64,000 bases of DNA from Crystallibacter sulfonylureivorans_A (GCF_047607445.1 NZ_JBLKRT010000005.1:95212-159211), one strand, 5' to 3'. Numbered from the stretch's first letter, positions 26,883 through 36,051 are shown. Numbers and translations: made by a program. The notes: generated by a model from the letters alone, not told the origin.

Positions 26883-28922
26883 ATGAAATTGAAGAACCTT
26901 TTCAAGGGACCAATCATCTGGATTGTCCTGGTCTTGGTCATCCTCCTGATCGCCGTGCCCAACCTGGCCGGCCCGCAGTCGTCGCGGGTGGACACCAGCG
27001 TGGGTCTTTCGCTGCTGCAGGATAAAAAGGCGGAACAAGCCCGGATCAACGACGGCGCCCAGAGCGTCGACCTGACGCTGCGTGACGATCTGGTGATCGA
27101 CGGCGCCAACAAGGGCAAGTCGATCACCTTCTTCTACAGCCGTGACCGCGGGCCGGACATCGTCCAAGCGATCAACACCTCCGGCGTGGACAACTTCACC
27201 GACCAGCCGGTGGAAAACAACTGGTTCATGAGCTTTATCAGCCTGATCCTGCCCATCCTGATCATCGGCCTGATCTTCTGGTTCCTGCTCTCGCGCATGC
27301 AGGGCGGCGGTTCCAAGGTCATGCAGTTCGGCAAGTCCAAGGCGAAGATGATCTCCAAGGACATGCCCCAGGTGACCTTTGCCGATGTCGCCGGCGCGGA
27401 CGAGGCCGTCGAGGAACTGCACGAGATCAAGGAGTTCCTCTCCGAGCCGGCCAAGTTCCAGGCCGTGGGAGCTAAGATCCCCAAGGGCGTGCTGCTCTAC
27501 GGCCCGCCCGGTACCGGCAAGACGCTGCTGGCCCGCGCCGTGGCCGGCGAGGCCGGTGCGCCGTTCTTCTCGATTTCCGGTTCGGACTTCGTGGAGATGT
27601 TCGTGGGCGTCGGCGCCTCCCGTGTCCGTGACTTGTTCGAGCAGGCCAAGGCCAACGCGCCGGCCATCATCTTCGTGGACGAAATCGACGCCGTGGGCCG
27701 GCACCGCGGCGCCGGCGTGGGTGGCGGCAACGACGAACGCGAGCAGACGCTGAACCAGCTGCTGGTGGAGATGGACGGCTTCGATGTGAAGACCAACGTC
27801 ATCCTGATCGCCGCCACCAACCGCCCGGATGTGCTGGACCCGGCATTGCTGCGCCCGGGCCGTTTCGACCGGCAGATCGCCGTTGAGGCACCGGACCTCG
27901 AAGGCCGCCACCAGATTCTCCAGGTACACGCGGCCGGCAAGCCGATGGCCCCCGGCGTGGACCTGAAGTCGCTGGCCAAGCGGGCCCCCGGATTCACCGG
28001 CGCCGACCTGGCCAACGTGCTCAACGAAGCGGCGCTGTTGACCGCTCGGTCCAACGCCCAGCTGATCGACGACCGGGCACTGGACGAAGCCATCGACCGC
28101 GTCATGGCCGGCCCGCAGAAGCGCTCCCGCGTGATGAAGGAGCATGAGCGCAAGATCACCGCGTACCACGAAGGCGGGCACGCGCTGGTCGCGGCCGCGC
28201 TGCGCTACTCCGCCCCGGTCACCAAGGTCACCATCCTGCCCCGCGGGCGGGCCCTGGGCTACACCATGGTGGTGCCGGAGGAAGACAAGTACTCCGTGAC
28301 CCGGAACGAACTGCTGGACCAGTTGGCCTACGCCATGGGCGGCCGGGTGGCCGAGGAGATCGTCTTCCACGATCCGTCCACCGGTGCCTCGAACGACATT
28401 GAGAAGGCTACCGGCACCGCCCGGCAGATGGTCACGCAGTACGGCATGAGCGAACGCGTCGGTGCCGTGAAGCTGGGCCAAGGCGGCGGCGAGCCGTTCC
28501 TGGGACGCGATATGTCGCATGAACGCAACTACTCCGACCACGTGGCGTTTGTGGTGGACGAGGAAGTTCGCCGGCTGATCGACGATGCCCACGACGAGGC
28601 CTACGCGATCCTGACCGAGAACCGCGACGTGCTGGACCGGCTGGCCCTGGCCCTGCTGGAACGCGAAACCCTGAACCAGAGCGAGATCGCCGAGATCTTC
28701 CACGACCTGCGCCGCCGCGACCTGCGCGATGTGTGGCTGTCCAAGGAGACCCGGCCGGTCCACGACATTCCGCCCGTCGTTTCGCGGCGGGAGCGCGAAG
28801 CCGCAGCCAACGGCCAGCAGGAAGAAGAAAGCCATGCGGCCGTGATCGTGGACCCGAATCCGGCTGGCGGAGACCTGCCGGAGGACGAGGGCCGAGGCGG
28901 CGTTCTGGGCACCAGCGGCTAG
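26883..28922 (+). CDS. ftsH: ATP-dependent zinc metalloprotease FtsH
   Basis: A 679-residue membrane-anchored AAA+ protease. Two transmembrane helices (about 8-28 and 116-137) flank an extracytoplasmic domain. The AAA domain has Walker A GPPGTGKT at 207-214, Walker B IIFVDEID and the second region of homology with RPGRFDRQI. The zinc site is HEGGH at 429-433. It degrades membrane and short-lived cytoplasmic proteins. The ATG at 26883 gives the conserved MKLKNLFKGP N-terminus. A 157-base gap upstream with an ACGGTGTATAGC stretch may carry a promoter. folE follows after ten bases. Confidence 0.97.
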   Translation: MKLKNLFKGPIIWIVLVLVILLIAVPNLAGPQSSRVDTSVGLSLLQDKKAEQARINDGAQSVDLTLRDDLVIDGANKGKSITFFYSRDRGPDIVQAINTSGVDNFTDQPVENNWFMSFISLILPILIIGLIFWFLLSRMQGGGSKVMQFGKSKAKMISKDMPQVTFADVAGADEAVEELHEIKEFLSEPAKFQAVGAKIPKGVLLYGPPGTGKTLLARAVAGEAGAPFFSISGSDFVEMFVGVGASRVRDLFEQAKANAPAIIFVDEIDAVGRHRGAGVGGGNDEREQTLNQLLVEMDGFDVKTNVILIAATNRPDVLDPALLRPGRFDRQIAVEAPDLEGRHQILQVHAAGKPMAPGVDLKSLAKRAPGFTGADLANVLNEAALLTARSNAQLIDDRALDEAIDRVMAGPQKRSRVMKEHERKITAYHEGGHALVAAALRYSAPVTKVTILPRGRALGYTMVVPEEDKYSVTRNELLDQLAYAMGGRVAEEIVFHDPSTGASNDIEKATGTARQMVTQYGMSERVGAVKLGQGGGEPFLGRDMSHERNYSDHVAFVVDEEVRRLIDDAHDEAYAILTENRDVLDRLALALLERETLNQSEIAEIFHDLRRRDLRDVWLSKETRPVHDIPPVVSRREREAAANGQQEEESHAAVIVDPNPAGGDLPEDEGRGGVLGTSG

Positions 28923-28932
28923 GATCGCATAC

Positions 28933-29541
28933 GTGACCGATTACGATGACGTCGTTGCCGAACTGGACTTTGACCCGCAGATCGACCTGCCCCGGATCGA
29001 AAAAGCGGTTCGCGAGATCCTGATCGCCGTCGGAGAAGATCCGGACCGCGAAGGCCTGCTGGATACCCCGCAGCGTGTCGCCCGTTCGTATGCTGAGGTC
29101 TTCGCCGGACTGCACCAGGACCCGGCAGAGGTCCTCGGCACCACGTTCGACATCAACCACGAAGAAATGGTGCTGGTCAAGGACATTCCGTTCTACTCGA
29201 CCTGCGAGCACCATCTGGTGCCGTTCCATGGCACTGCGCATATTGGCTACATCCCGTCGCATGACGGTAAAGTGACCGGGCTGAGCAAGCTGGCCCGCCT
29301 GGTGGAGATCTATGCGCGCCGCCCGCAGGTGCAGGAACGCCTCACCACGCAGATCGTGGAGGCCCTGGTCAAGTACTTGGAACCCAAGGGCGCGATCGTC
29401 GTCGTCGAATGCGAGCACATGTGCATGTCCATGCGCGGGGTGCGCAAGCCCGGGGCCAAGACGGTCACCTCGGCGGTGCGTGGCCAGTTGCGCGAGCAGG
29501 CCACCCGGGCCGAGGCCATGAGCCTGATTATTGGACGATAG
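28933..29541 (+). CDS. folE: GTP cyclohydrolase I, type IA
   Basis: A 202-residue enzyme that converts GTP to 7,8-dihydroneopterin triphosphate, the first step of folate synthesis. The zinc site is visible as YSTCEHHLVPF and VVECEHMCMSMRGV. EGLLDTPQRVARSY and GLSKLARLVEIYARRPQVQE, read here as DTPQRVA and GLSKLARLV, complete the signature. The GTG at 28933 gives the usual short N-terminus. It is the first of four fol genes in a tight run after ftsH. Confidence 0.96.
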   Translation: MTDYDDVVAELDFDPQIDLPRIEKAVREILIAVGEDPDREGLLDTPQRVARSYAEVFAGLHQDPAEVLGTTFDINHEEMVLVKDIPFYSTCEHHLVPFHGTAHIGYIPSHDGKVTGLSKLARLVEIYARRPQVQERLTTQIVEALVKYLEPKGAIVVVECEHMCMSMRGVRKPGAKTVTSAVRGQLREQATRAEAMSLIIGR

Positions 29542-29567
29542 CGAAAAGATAGAGACGGTAGAACTAG

Positions 29568-30473
29568 ATGGATTCACTCGCCGCAGTCCCCGGAACCGGG
29601 CCCGCAACCTCGCCCCTGCCCGTGCTGCGCAAGGCACGCGCACCGAAGAAGTTCGCGGACCTGCCCACCGACCGGGCCGTCGTCATGGCCATTTTGAACG
29701 TCACGCCGGACTCGTTCAGCGACGGCGGTGAACACGCCAACCGCGAAGCGGCGATCGCCTACGGCCTGAAGCTGCTTTACGGCGGGGCCGACATCATTGA
29801 CGTGGGCGGGGAATCCACCCGCCCGAACGCGGACTCCATCACGCCGGAAGAAGAGCAGCAGCGCATTTTGCCGGTGATCGAGGCGTTGGCCAAGGCCGGC
29901 GCCCTGATCAGCGTGGACACCATGCACGTGGACACCGCAGCGAAGGCCCTGGATGCCGGGGCAGCCATCATCAACGACGTGTCCGGCATGACCTTCGACC
30001 CTGACATGCCGGCGCTGGTGGCGGAGCGGAAGGTTCCCTACATCCTGATGCACCGGCGCGGCGACGCCCGCCATGCGGATCCGAAGGCGGATTATCAGGA
30101 CGTGGTGGCCGAAGTCCTCGCGGAACTGACCGAACTGCGCGACAAGTTCGTCGCCGCCGGGGTTGCGCCGGAGCAGATCATTCTGGATCCGGGTCTGGGC
30201 TTCTCCAAGAATGCCGAACACAACTGGGAGCTGCTGCGCGCCACCGGGCAGTTCGCCCAGCTCGGACACAAGCTGCTGATCGGTGCGTCCCGTAAGCGGT
30301 TCCTCGGCTCGTTGCTGACCTCCGCCGGCAAGGCCGCCGCCCCCAAGGAACGCGACGAGGCCACGCTTGCGGTCTCCGCACTGGCCGCGGCCAACGGCGC
30401 GTGGGGCGTGCGCGTGCACGACGCCGGTGCCTCCCTTGACGCTGTCAAGGTCGCCGCTGCCTGGGCCAAGTAG
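29568..30473 (+). CDS. folP: Dihydropteroate synthase
   Basis: A 301-residue TIM-barrel enzyme joining 6-hydroxymethyl-dihydropterin pyrophosphate to p-aminobenzoate. It is the target of sulfonamides. The first signature is MAILNVTPDSFSDGG near residue 45, and the second is GGADIIDVGGESTRPN. SRKRFLG near residue 245 contributes to phosphate binding. An N-terminal 30-residue extension precedes the barrel. It starts 26 bases after folE and is followed by folB after seven. Confidence 0.95.
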   Translation: MDSLAAVPGTGPATSPLPVLRKARAPKKFADLPTDRAVVMAILNVTPDSFSDGGEHANREAAIAYGLKLLYGGADIIDVGGESTRPNADSITPEEEQQRILPVIEALAKAGALISVDTMHVDTAAKALDAGAAIINDVSGMTFDPDMPALVAERKVPYILMHRRGDARHADPKADYQDVVAEVLAELTELRDKFVAAGVAPEQIILDPGLGFSKNAEHNWELLRATGQFAQLGHKLLIGASRKRFLGSLLTSAGKAAAPKERDEATLAVSALAAANGAWGVRVHDAGASLDAVKVAAAWAK

Positions 30474-30480
30474 GGCGGTC

Positions 30481-30864
30481 ATGGCGGCAGGACAACCGGC
30501 GCGCCCGGACATCATCAAGCTCACCGGCATCTCCGCGGTGGGCTACCACGGCGTGCTGGAACACGAGCGCCGCGACGGGCAGCGGTTTATTGTGGACGTT
30601 GCCCTGCACACGGACATCCGCCCGGCGGCCGCCGGCGACGACCTGACGAAGACCGCTAACTACGCCGAGCTCGCGGACCAGGTGGAAGCGATCATCACCG
30701 GCGAGGCGCTGCAGCTGATTGAAACCCTGGCCGAACGGATCGCGGACCACGTGCTGCGCACCTTCTCCGTGGCAGCGGTGGAAGTCACCGTGCACAAACC
30801 CCACGCGCCCATCCAGGTGGAGTTTTCCGACGTGAGCATCAGCATCTACCGGGAGCAGCCATGA
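30481..30864 (+). CDS. folB: Dihydroneopterin aldolase
   Basis: A 127-residue member of the tunnelling T-fold family. KLTGISAVGYHGVLEHER (landmark GYHGVLEHE with the pterin-anchoring residues) and the LIETLAERIADHVL region carrying the catalytic lysine-equivalent position are recognisable; the C-terminal VTVHKPHAPI strand closes the fold. It cleaves dihydroneopterin to 6-hydroxymethyl-dihydropterin and glycolaldehyde. I chose the ATG at 30481. Its stop overlaps folK by four bases. Confidence 0.94.
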   Translation: MAAGQPARPDIIKLTGISAVGYHGVLEHERRDGQRFIVDVALHTDIRPAAAGDDLTKTANYAELADQVEAIITGEALQLIETLAERIADHVLRTFSVAAVEVTVHKPHAPIQVEFSDVSISIYREQP

Positions 30865-31370
30865 GCGTGCGCGCCGTGCTGGCGCTGGGCAGCAACCTGG
30901 GCGAACGCAGCGACACGCTCTCGCACGCCGTGGCAGACCTGGTGGACACGCCGCACGTGCGGCTGCGGGAAGTGTCAGCGGTGGTGCAGACCAAGCCGGT
31001 GGGCGGTCCCGAGGACCAGCCGGATTACCTGAACATGGTGCTGGAAGTGGAGACCGACCTGGATCCACACCAGCTGTTGGCCCACTGCCAGTCCGTGGAG
31101 AACAAGCATCACCGCACGCGGGAAGTGCGTTGGGGCCCGCGGACCCTGGACGTGGACATCATCACCTACGGCGATCTGACCCTGAACGATGACGACCTGA
31201 TCATCCCGCATCCGAGGGCACATGAACGCGCCTTCGTCCTGGCGCCCTGGGCTTGGATGGACTCCAACGCCACGCTCAACGGCATCCCGGTCGGCGAACT
31301 GGCGAAGGCGGCGGGGGACCTGGACGGCGTCGAGCCCTACGAAGCCGAACCGTTCGAAGCCGGGCAGTAG
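30861..31370 (+). CDS. folK: HPPK, 6-hydroxymethyl-dihydropterin pyrophosphokinase
   Basis: 169 residues. ALGSNLGERSDTL opens the protein and RWGPRTLDVDIITYGD is the family signature (landmark GPRTLDVDII). PHPRAHERAFVLAPW follows. It activates hydroxymethyl-dihydropterin with ATP for FolP. ATGA overlap with folB shows coupling. The DUF3180 gene begins 22 bases after the stop. Confidence 0.95.
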   Translation: MSVRAVLALGSNLGERSDTLSHAVADLVDTPHVRLREVSAVVQTKPVGGPEDQPDYLNMVLEVETDLDPHQLLAHCQSVENKHHRTREVRWGPRTLDVDIITYGDLTLNDDDLIIPHPRAHERAFVLAPWAWMDSNATLNGIPVGELAKAAGDLDGVEPYEAEPFEAGQ

Positions 31371-31392
31371 TGTCCGGCGGGGTGGGGGCTTC

Positions 31393-31890
31393 GTGAGGAC
31401 CATCAGGTACCGCTACCTGGCGACCATCGCCGTCGTTACTGCGGCGCTGGGCTGGATGGGCAACCAGATCACCGAGCGCAACGGGCTGCCGGTGCCGTTC
31501 CTGCATCTTTCCTCGCTGGTCACGATGGCGGCCATCGCCGTCTTCACGCTGGTACTGGGCCTGAAAGTGCGTCGCTGGCGCAACGGCAAACGGGACAAGG
31601 AACTGAATCCGGTGCTGGCCGCCCGCACGCTGGTGCTGGCCCAAGCCTGCGCCTATGCCGGATCACTGATCTTCGGCTGGCACACCGGCATCCTGGTGGA
31701 CCAACTCCTCCTGCTGCTCTACCGGCCCGGCCTCGGAGCGCTGCCGGCCGTGCTGGCTATGATGGGCGGTGGCCTGGTCATGGTGGTGATAGGGCTGGTG
31801 GTGGAGCGCTTCTGCAAGCTCCCGCCTGAAGACACCGACGCGGCCAAGAACAATGGAACCGAGGCCCAAGGCGAGGGAGAGTATGCCTAG
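31393..31890 (+). CDS. DUF3180 membrane protein
   Basis: A 165-residue membrane protein with four helices (about 7-25, 35-55, 75-95 and 110-135) and a charged C-terminal tail. It matches DUF3180, a family restricted to actinobacteria and almost always located directly after folK, as Rv3605c is in M. tuberculosis. Its role is unknown; the location hints at a link with folate or pantothenate metabolism, or simply an old operon. I chose the GTG at 31393, four bases after GGGGG; the upstream frame overlaps folK. Its stop overlaps the next start. Confidence 0.85.
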   Translation: MRTIRYRYLATIAVVTAALGWMGNQITERNGLPVPFLHLSSLVTMAAIAVFTLVLGLKVRRWRNGKRDKELNPVLAARTLVLAQACAYAGSLIFGWHTGILVDQLLLLLYRPGLGALPAVLAMMGGGLVMVVIGLVVERFCKLPPEDTDAAKNNGTEAQGEGEYA

Positions 31891-32395
31891 CGAAGCGATC
31901 GACCCGGCGGGGATCAACTGGATCCGGGTCTCGCCCAAGTACATCACGGTACAACTGATCGGCTGGGCGATCTTCACCGTGGTTGCACTCGCCGTCCTGT
32001 CCATTCCGCTGGTGCTGTTGCTGACCGGCGTGTGGCCCGATTTCCCCGCCTGGCTCGCCTGGCTGCTGAGCGTGGGCACCGTGGCGGCCCGCATCTGGAT
32101 CGGACTGCTGATTCCGCGCCAGGTCAGGGCCATCGGCTACGCGGAACGGGACGAAGACCTGCTGATCCGGCGTGGCCTGTTTTTCCAGCGCGTCATGGTG
32201 GTTCCCTACGGCCGGATGCAGTACGTGGACGTCGCCGTGGGCCCGCTCGAAAGGGCGTTCGGGCTCTGCTCCGTGAAACTGCACACCGCCAGCCCGCAGA
32301 CCAATGCCAGCATCCCGGGTGTGCCGGCGGCAGAAGGCGCACGGCTGCGCGAACAGCTCTCCGACCGCGGGCAGGCAAGGCTGGCCGGGCTATGA
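31883..32395 (+). CDS. PH-domain membrane protein (YdbS-like, bPH_2)
   Basis: 170 residues. Two transmembrane helices (about 25-45 and 53-72) precede a bacterial PH domain (bPH_2, formerly DUF304) with ERDEDLLIRRGLFFQRVMVVPYGRMQYVDV, read as LLIRRGLFF and VPYGRMQ. This is the layout of B. subtilis YdbS, which pairs with YdbT. Start at 31883 has GAGGGAGA just upstream and overlaps DUF3180. It overlaps the following PH-domain gene by four bases (ATGA), so the two are coupled and probably form a complex at the membrane. Confidence 0.85.
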   Translation: MPSEAIDPAGINWIRVSPKYITVQLIGWAIFTVVALAVLSIPLVLLLTGVWPDFPAWLAWLLSVGTVAARIWIGLLIPRQVRAIGYAERDEDLLIRRGLFFQRVMVVPYGRMQYVDVAVGPLERAFGLCSVKLHTASPQTNASIPGVPAAEGARLREQLSDRGQARLAGL

Positions 32396-34176
32396 CCGTT
32401 CCCGGCAGCACCGGGCCGGACCCGCTGCAGGGGCGGGACCCGCTGCACGGACAGGACCCGTTGCAGGGGCGGGACCCGTTGCGGGGGCGGGACCCGCTGC
32501 AGGGGCGGGGACCGGAAGCGCCGCCCGGCGATGTCCTGCCGGCCTCCCAGGGCGTGCCGCTCACCCCGGACCCCACCGGCATCTGGCACCGGGTTCATCC
32601 CGTTTCTCCGCTGGTCCGCGGCTGGATTGCCGTGGCGGCCATCGCCTACTTCTTTGGCCGCGACTGGTTCGAGACCGTGTTCCGCGGCGAGGAGTTCTGG
32701 GGGCTAAGCGGTGGCCGGGCGGTCTGGACCGTGCTGATCGTGGCCGGCGTGGTCCTGCTGCTGCTGGCCGGGTTCTTCCTGTCCTGGTGGTTCACCCGGT
32801 ACCAAGTCACGGACGACCACGTCCGGGTGAACTCCGGCGTTCTGTTCCGCCAGCACCGCCAGGCCAGGCTCGACAGGGTGCAGGCGATCGACGTCATCCA
32901 GCCCCTGCTGGCCCGGATCTTCGGCCTGGCCGAACTCAAGTTCGAGGTGGCCGACGCCGGTGAGTCCGCCGTGCGGTTGGCGTACCTTCCGCTGGCCTCG
33001 GCCCAGGAGCTTCGGGCCACCATCCTGGCCCGGGCCGCCGGGCTGACCAGTGCTCCCGGCCATGCCCAGGAACCGGTACCCGAAGCCCCCGAGCAGCAGA
33101 TCCTGGCCGTGCCCGGCAGCCGGATTGTCGGCGCGGCCCTGCTCTCCGGCACCACGGTGTTCCTCGCCGTCATGCTGATCGCCGCCGGGCTGTCCACCTT
33201 TGTGTTCGATGCAGCGTTCGGCCCCGCCCTGCTGCTGCCGGCCGCGTTCGGTGTGGCCGCGGGCTACTGGTCTACCTTCAGCACCGGCTACAACTTCCGG
33301 GCCGCGGTATCCCCGGACGGCATCCGGCTGCGCTACGGGCTGCTGGAGACCCGGGCGCAAACTGTTCCGCCGGGCCGGGTTCAGGCGGTGGAGATCATGC
33401 AGTCGCCGCTGTGGCGCTTCAAGGGCTGGTACCGGATGCGCGTGAATGTGGCCGGCTACGGGGTCAGTACGGAGAATTCCGGTGCCCGCACCACATTGTT
33501 GCCGGTGGGCACGCAGCAGGAAGTCATGCAGATGCTGGCCCTGGTCCTCCCGGACCCCGGCACCGAGGATCCGTTCACCGTCTTCGCCGCCGGCCTGGAC
33601 GGGATCGCCGGCACGGACCAGAACGACGGCGGGGCCTTCGACGGCGGCTTCGTCACCTCGCCGCGGCGCGTCCGCTGGCTCTCCTGGCTGACCTGGCGGC
33701 GCAACGGCTTTGCCGTTACGGGCACCGCACTGCTGGCGCGCGGCGGCCGGTTGTGGCGCAGCCTCGCCGTGGTGCCGCACGAGCGGACCCAGTCCATTGC
33801 GCTGCACCAAGGTCCGCTGGCCCGGCGCCTGCGGGTGGCCGACCTGCGGCTGCACACCACCACAGGACCGGTCACGCCGGTGGTCTACCAGATCGACGCC
33901 GGCACCGCCCGCCGGCTCTTCGACGAACAGGCGTCCCGGGCCGCAGCGGCCCGGCGCCGCAGCCTTCCGGACCGCTGGCTCGAAGCCAGGCCCGAAGCCA
34001 CGCCGGACCCCCATGGCGGACCAGGATCGGAGCCTGCCACTCGGCGCCCGGACGGGCAGCAAGCCCAGCAGGACAACCAGCAGCCGCAGCAGGAGGGGCA
34101 CCAACGGCAGCCGGACGCCCACCAGTCGCAGCAGGACGGACACCATCCGGAGCAGGAGAGCCACCATGGCGGGTAG
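32392..34176 (+). CDS. Large PH-domain membrane protein (YdbT-like) with N-terminal repeats
   Basis: 594 residues. The N-terminus holds five tandem DPLQGR-like hexapeptides (residues 10-39). Then come paired transmembrane helices near 83-100 and 113-135, and three bPH_2 domains separated by further helices; the recurring pattern LDRVQAIDV, PPGRVQAVEI and VPHERTQSIAL marks each domain. The last 45 residues are rich in Gln and His (QQDGHHPEQESHHGG) and probably disordered. B. subtilis YdbT has the same multi-PH build without these tails. It overlaps the YdbS-like gene and the DUF2520 gene, so it is inside one operon. Function unknown; the tails are unusual. Confidence 0.85.
   Translation: MTVPGSTGPDPLQGRDPLHGQDPLQGRDPLRGRDPLQGRGPEAPPGDVLPASQGVPLTPDPTGIWHRVHPVSPLVRGWIAVAAIAYFFGRDWFETVFRGEEFWGLSGGRAVWTVLIVAGVVLLLLAGFFLSWWFTRYQVTDDHVRVNSGVLFRQHRQARLDRVQAIDVIQPLLARIFGLAELKFEVADAGESAVRLAYLPLASAQELRATILARAAGLTSAPGHAQEPVPEAPEQQILAVPGSRIVGAALLSGTTVFLAVMLIAAGLSTFVFDAAFGPALLLPAAFGVAAGYWSTFSTGYNFRAAVSPDGIRLRYGLLETRAQTVPPGRVQAVEIMQSPLWRFKGWYRMRVNVAGYGVSTENSGARTTLLPVGTQQEVMQMLALVLPDPGTEDPFTVFAAGLDGIAGTDQNDGGAFDGGFVTSPRRVRWLSWLTWRRNGFAVTGTALLARGGRLWRSLAVVPHERTQSIALHQGPLARRLRVADLRLHTTTGPVTPVVYQIDAGTARRLFDEQASRAAAARRRSLPDRWLEARPEATPDPHGGPGSEPATRRPDGQQAQQDNQQPQQEGHQRQPDAHQSQQDGHHPEQESHHGG
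32419..32508 (+). repeat. Five tandem 18-bp repeats encoding DPLQGR
   Basis: Five in-frame 18-bp units (GACCCGCTGCAGGGGCGG-like) encode DPLQGR, DPLHGQ, DPLQGR, DPLRGR and DPLQGR. Differences are few and partly synonymous (CTG/TTG), as expected of a recent, length-variable expansion. Confidence 0.9.
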
Positions 34177-35083
34177 TACACGGCCCGGCCGGCTGGGCAT
34201 CGGCGTGATCGGCGCCGGCAAGGTGGGCGCCGTCCTCGGCGCAGCGCTGCGGGGAGTGGGGCACGCCGTCGTGGGCGTTTCCGCCGTGTCGGAGGACAGC
34301 AGGGAACGGGCGGAGAACCTGCTGCCCGGCGTCCCGGTGCTGCAGATCCCGGAGATCGTTGAACGGGCCGAACTGGTGCTGCTGGCGGTACCGGATGACG
34401 CGCTGCCCGAACTGGTGGAGGGCCTGGCCGCGGCCGGCGTCTGGCAGCCGGGCCAACTGGTGGTGCATACCTCAGGGCGCTTCGGCACCGGCGTGCTCGC
34501 ACCGGCACGGGCCAAAGGGGCCATCCCGCTGGCCATCCACCCCGCGATGACCTTCACCGGCATGAGTCTTGACCTGGCCCGGTTGACCGACTGCAGTTTC
34601 GGGGTGACCGCCGAAGCCACGGTCCTTCCGATAGCGCAGGCGCTGGTGGTGGAGATGGGCGGCGAGCCGGTGGTCATCGCCGAGCAGGACCGCACGCTCT
34701 ACCACGCAGCCTTGGCGCATGCCTCAAACCACCTGGTGACGATTGCCGCGCAGTCCGCCCAGCTGCTGGCAGAAGCCGGCGTGGAGCAACCGGACCGGGT
34801 GCTCAGCGCACTGATGCGGGCATCCCTGGAGAACGCGCTGGCCTCCGGTGAATCGGCGCTGACCGGCCCGGTGGCGCGCGGCGATGCCGGCACGGTCCGC
34901 AGCCATCATGAAGCGCTGCTGCGCCGCGAAGTGGATTCGGGCAGCACCGACATCCGGCTGGCCTACGAGGAACTGGCCCGCGCCACCGCCCAGCGCGCCT
35001 TGGAGCGGGGCCTGTTGAAAGAGACGCAGGCCACCGAAATTCTGGACATTCTGGCCCAATCCCATCCGGAGGAGAACCCGTGA
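34166..35083 (+). CDS. Rossmann-fold and DUF2520 protein
   Basis: 305 residues. GVIGAGKVGAVL at 13-24 is a classic dinucleotide-binding loop, and LLAVPDDALPELVEGL follows as in ProC or ketopantoate reductase. The C-terminal half (YHAALAHASNHLVTIAAQ, landmarks HAALAHASNH and GPVARGDAGTV) is DUF2520, a helical domain resembling the second half of 6-phosphogluconate dehydrogenase-type enzymes. It lies directly before panC, as Rv3603c does in mycobacteria. It could be a reductase of the pantoate branch, but this is an inference from context. The ATG has GCAGGAG seven bases upstream and overlaps the PH-domain gene by 11 bases; panC overlaps its stop. Confidence 0.85.
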   Translation: MAGSTRPGRLGIGVIGAGKVGAVLGAALRGVGHAVVGVSAVSEDSRERAENLLPGVPVLQIPEIVERAELVLLAVPDDALPELVEGLAAAGVWQPGQLVVHTSGRFGTGVLAPARAKGAIPLAIHPAMTFTGMSLDLARLTDCSFGVTAEATVLPIAQALVVEMGGEPVVIAEQDRTLYHAALAHASNHLVTIAAQSAQLLAEAGVEQPDRVLSALMRASLENALASGESALTGPVARGDAGTVRSHHEALLRREVDSGSTDIRLAYEELARATAQRALERGLLKETQATEILDILAQSHPEENP

Positions 35084-35988
35084 CCCGCCCGCAGCTTGTG
35101 ACAACCCAAGCCGAACTGAAGGATGCCACCGCCGGACTCCTGGCCGATGCCGGGGCTGGGGCCGAGGCAAGCGGCCGGCCGTCGGTGGGACTGGTGCTGA
35201 CCATGGGAGCGCTACACGCCGGCCATGCAGCCTTGGTGCGCGCCGCGCGGCAGGAGAGCGACGTCGTCGTAGTTTCCATTTTTGTGAATCCGCTGCAGTT
35301 CGGTGAAGCGGAGGACCTGGATCGGTACCCGCGCACACTGGAGGCCGATCTGGACCTGCTGGCGGAGTGCGGCGCAGACGTGGTCTTTGCGCCGAGCGTG
35401 GAGGAGGTCTATCCGGACGGCGCGCCGGGGATCAGGATTGCCGCCGGGGAACTCGGCGCCAAGTTCGAGGGGGCCTCCCGTCCGGGCCACTTCGACGGAG
35501 CGCTCACCGTGGTGGCCAAGCTGCTGCATCTCGGGCTGCCGGCCGGTGCAGCCGACTATCGGACGTTCTTCGGGCAGAAGGACGCGCAGCAATTGGTCCT
35601 GGTCAAGCGGATGGTGGCTGACCTGAACTTCCCGGTGCAGGTCGTGGGAGTGCCCATTGTGCGCGACGACGACGGACTGGCGCTCTCCAGCCGCAACCGC
35701 TTCCTCGCCGAAGCGGAGCGGGACGCGGCACTGGTGCTGTCCCGCAGCCTCGCCTACCTGCGTGGACAGGCAGAGCGCCATGAAGCCCTGGATATTGACG
35801 GCGCCCTGGCGATGATCGACTCGGTCCCGCTGGTGCAGCTGGACTACTTGGAAGTGGTGGACCCGAGCACCCTGGAGCCGTTGGCCTTCAACTGCCGGGA
35901 AACCCCGTTCACCGGCGAGGCCTTGGCGCTGGTCGCCGCCAAGGTCGGCCCGGTGCGGTTGATCGACAACGTGCAGCTGGGGTACTGA
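35080..35988 (+). CDS. panC: Pantothenate synthetase (pantoate-beta-alanine ligase)
   Basis: 302 residues. TMGALHAGH at 41-49 is the HIGH-like nucleotide motif. FVNPLQFGEAEDLDRYPR, read as FVNPLQF, binds pantoate. FFGQKDAQQL and the KMSKS-like LALSSRNRFL complete the family pattern. It condenses pantoate and beta-alanine with ATP to form pantothenate. A GTG start overlaps the DUF2520 stop (GTGA). In mycobacteria panD and coaX follow panC; here lysS follows after 63 bases and neither is present. Confidence 0.95.
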   Translation: MTRPQLVTTQAELKDATAGLLADAGAGAEASGRPSVGLVLTMGALHAGHAALVRAARQESDVVVVSIFVNPLQFGEAEDLDRYPRTLEADLDLLAECGADVVFAPSVEEVYPDGAPGIRIAAGELGAKFEGASRPGHFDGALTVVAKLLHLGLPAGAADYRTFFGQKDAQQLVLVKRMVADLNFPVQVVGVPIVRDDDGLALSSRNRFLAEAERDAALVLSRSLAYLRGQAERHEALDIDGALAMIDSVPLVQLDYLEVVDPSTLEPLAFNCRETPFTGEALALVAAKVGPVRLIDNVQLGY

Positions 35989-36051
35989 CGCTGAACTACT
36001 GACGTGGGACGTTTGGCTGGCCCGCCCCGGGTACCGGTACCCTTAACTACC

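Noticed and set aside
26769..28835. A 688-residue open frame antisense to ftsH
   Set aside because: It is a codon-bias shadow of ftsH with no family resemblance and no start signal.
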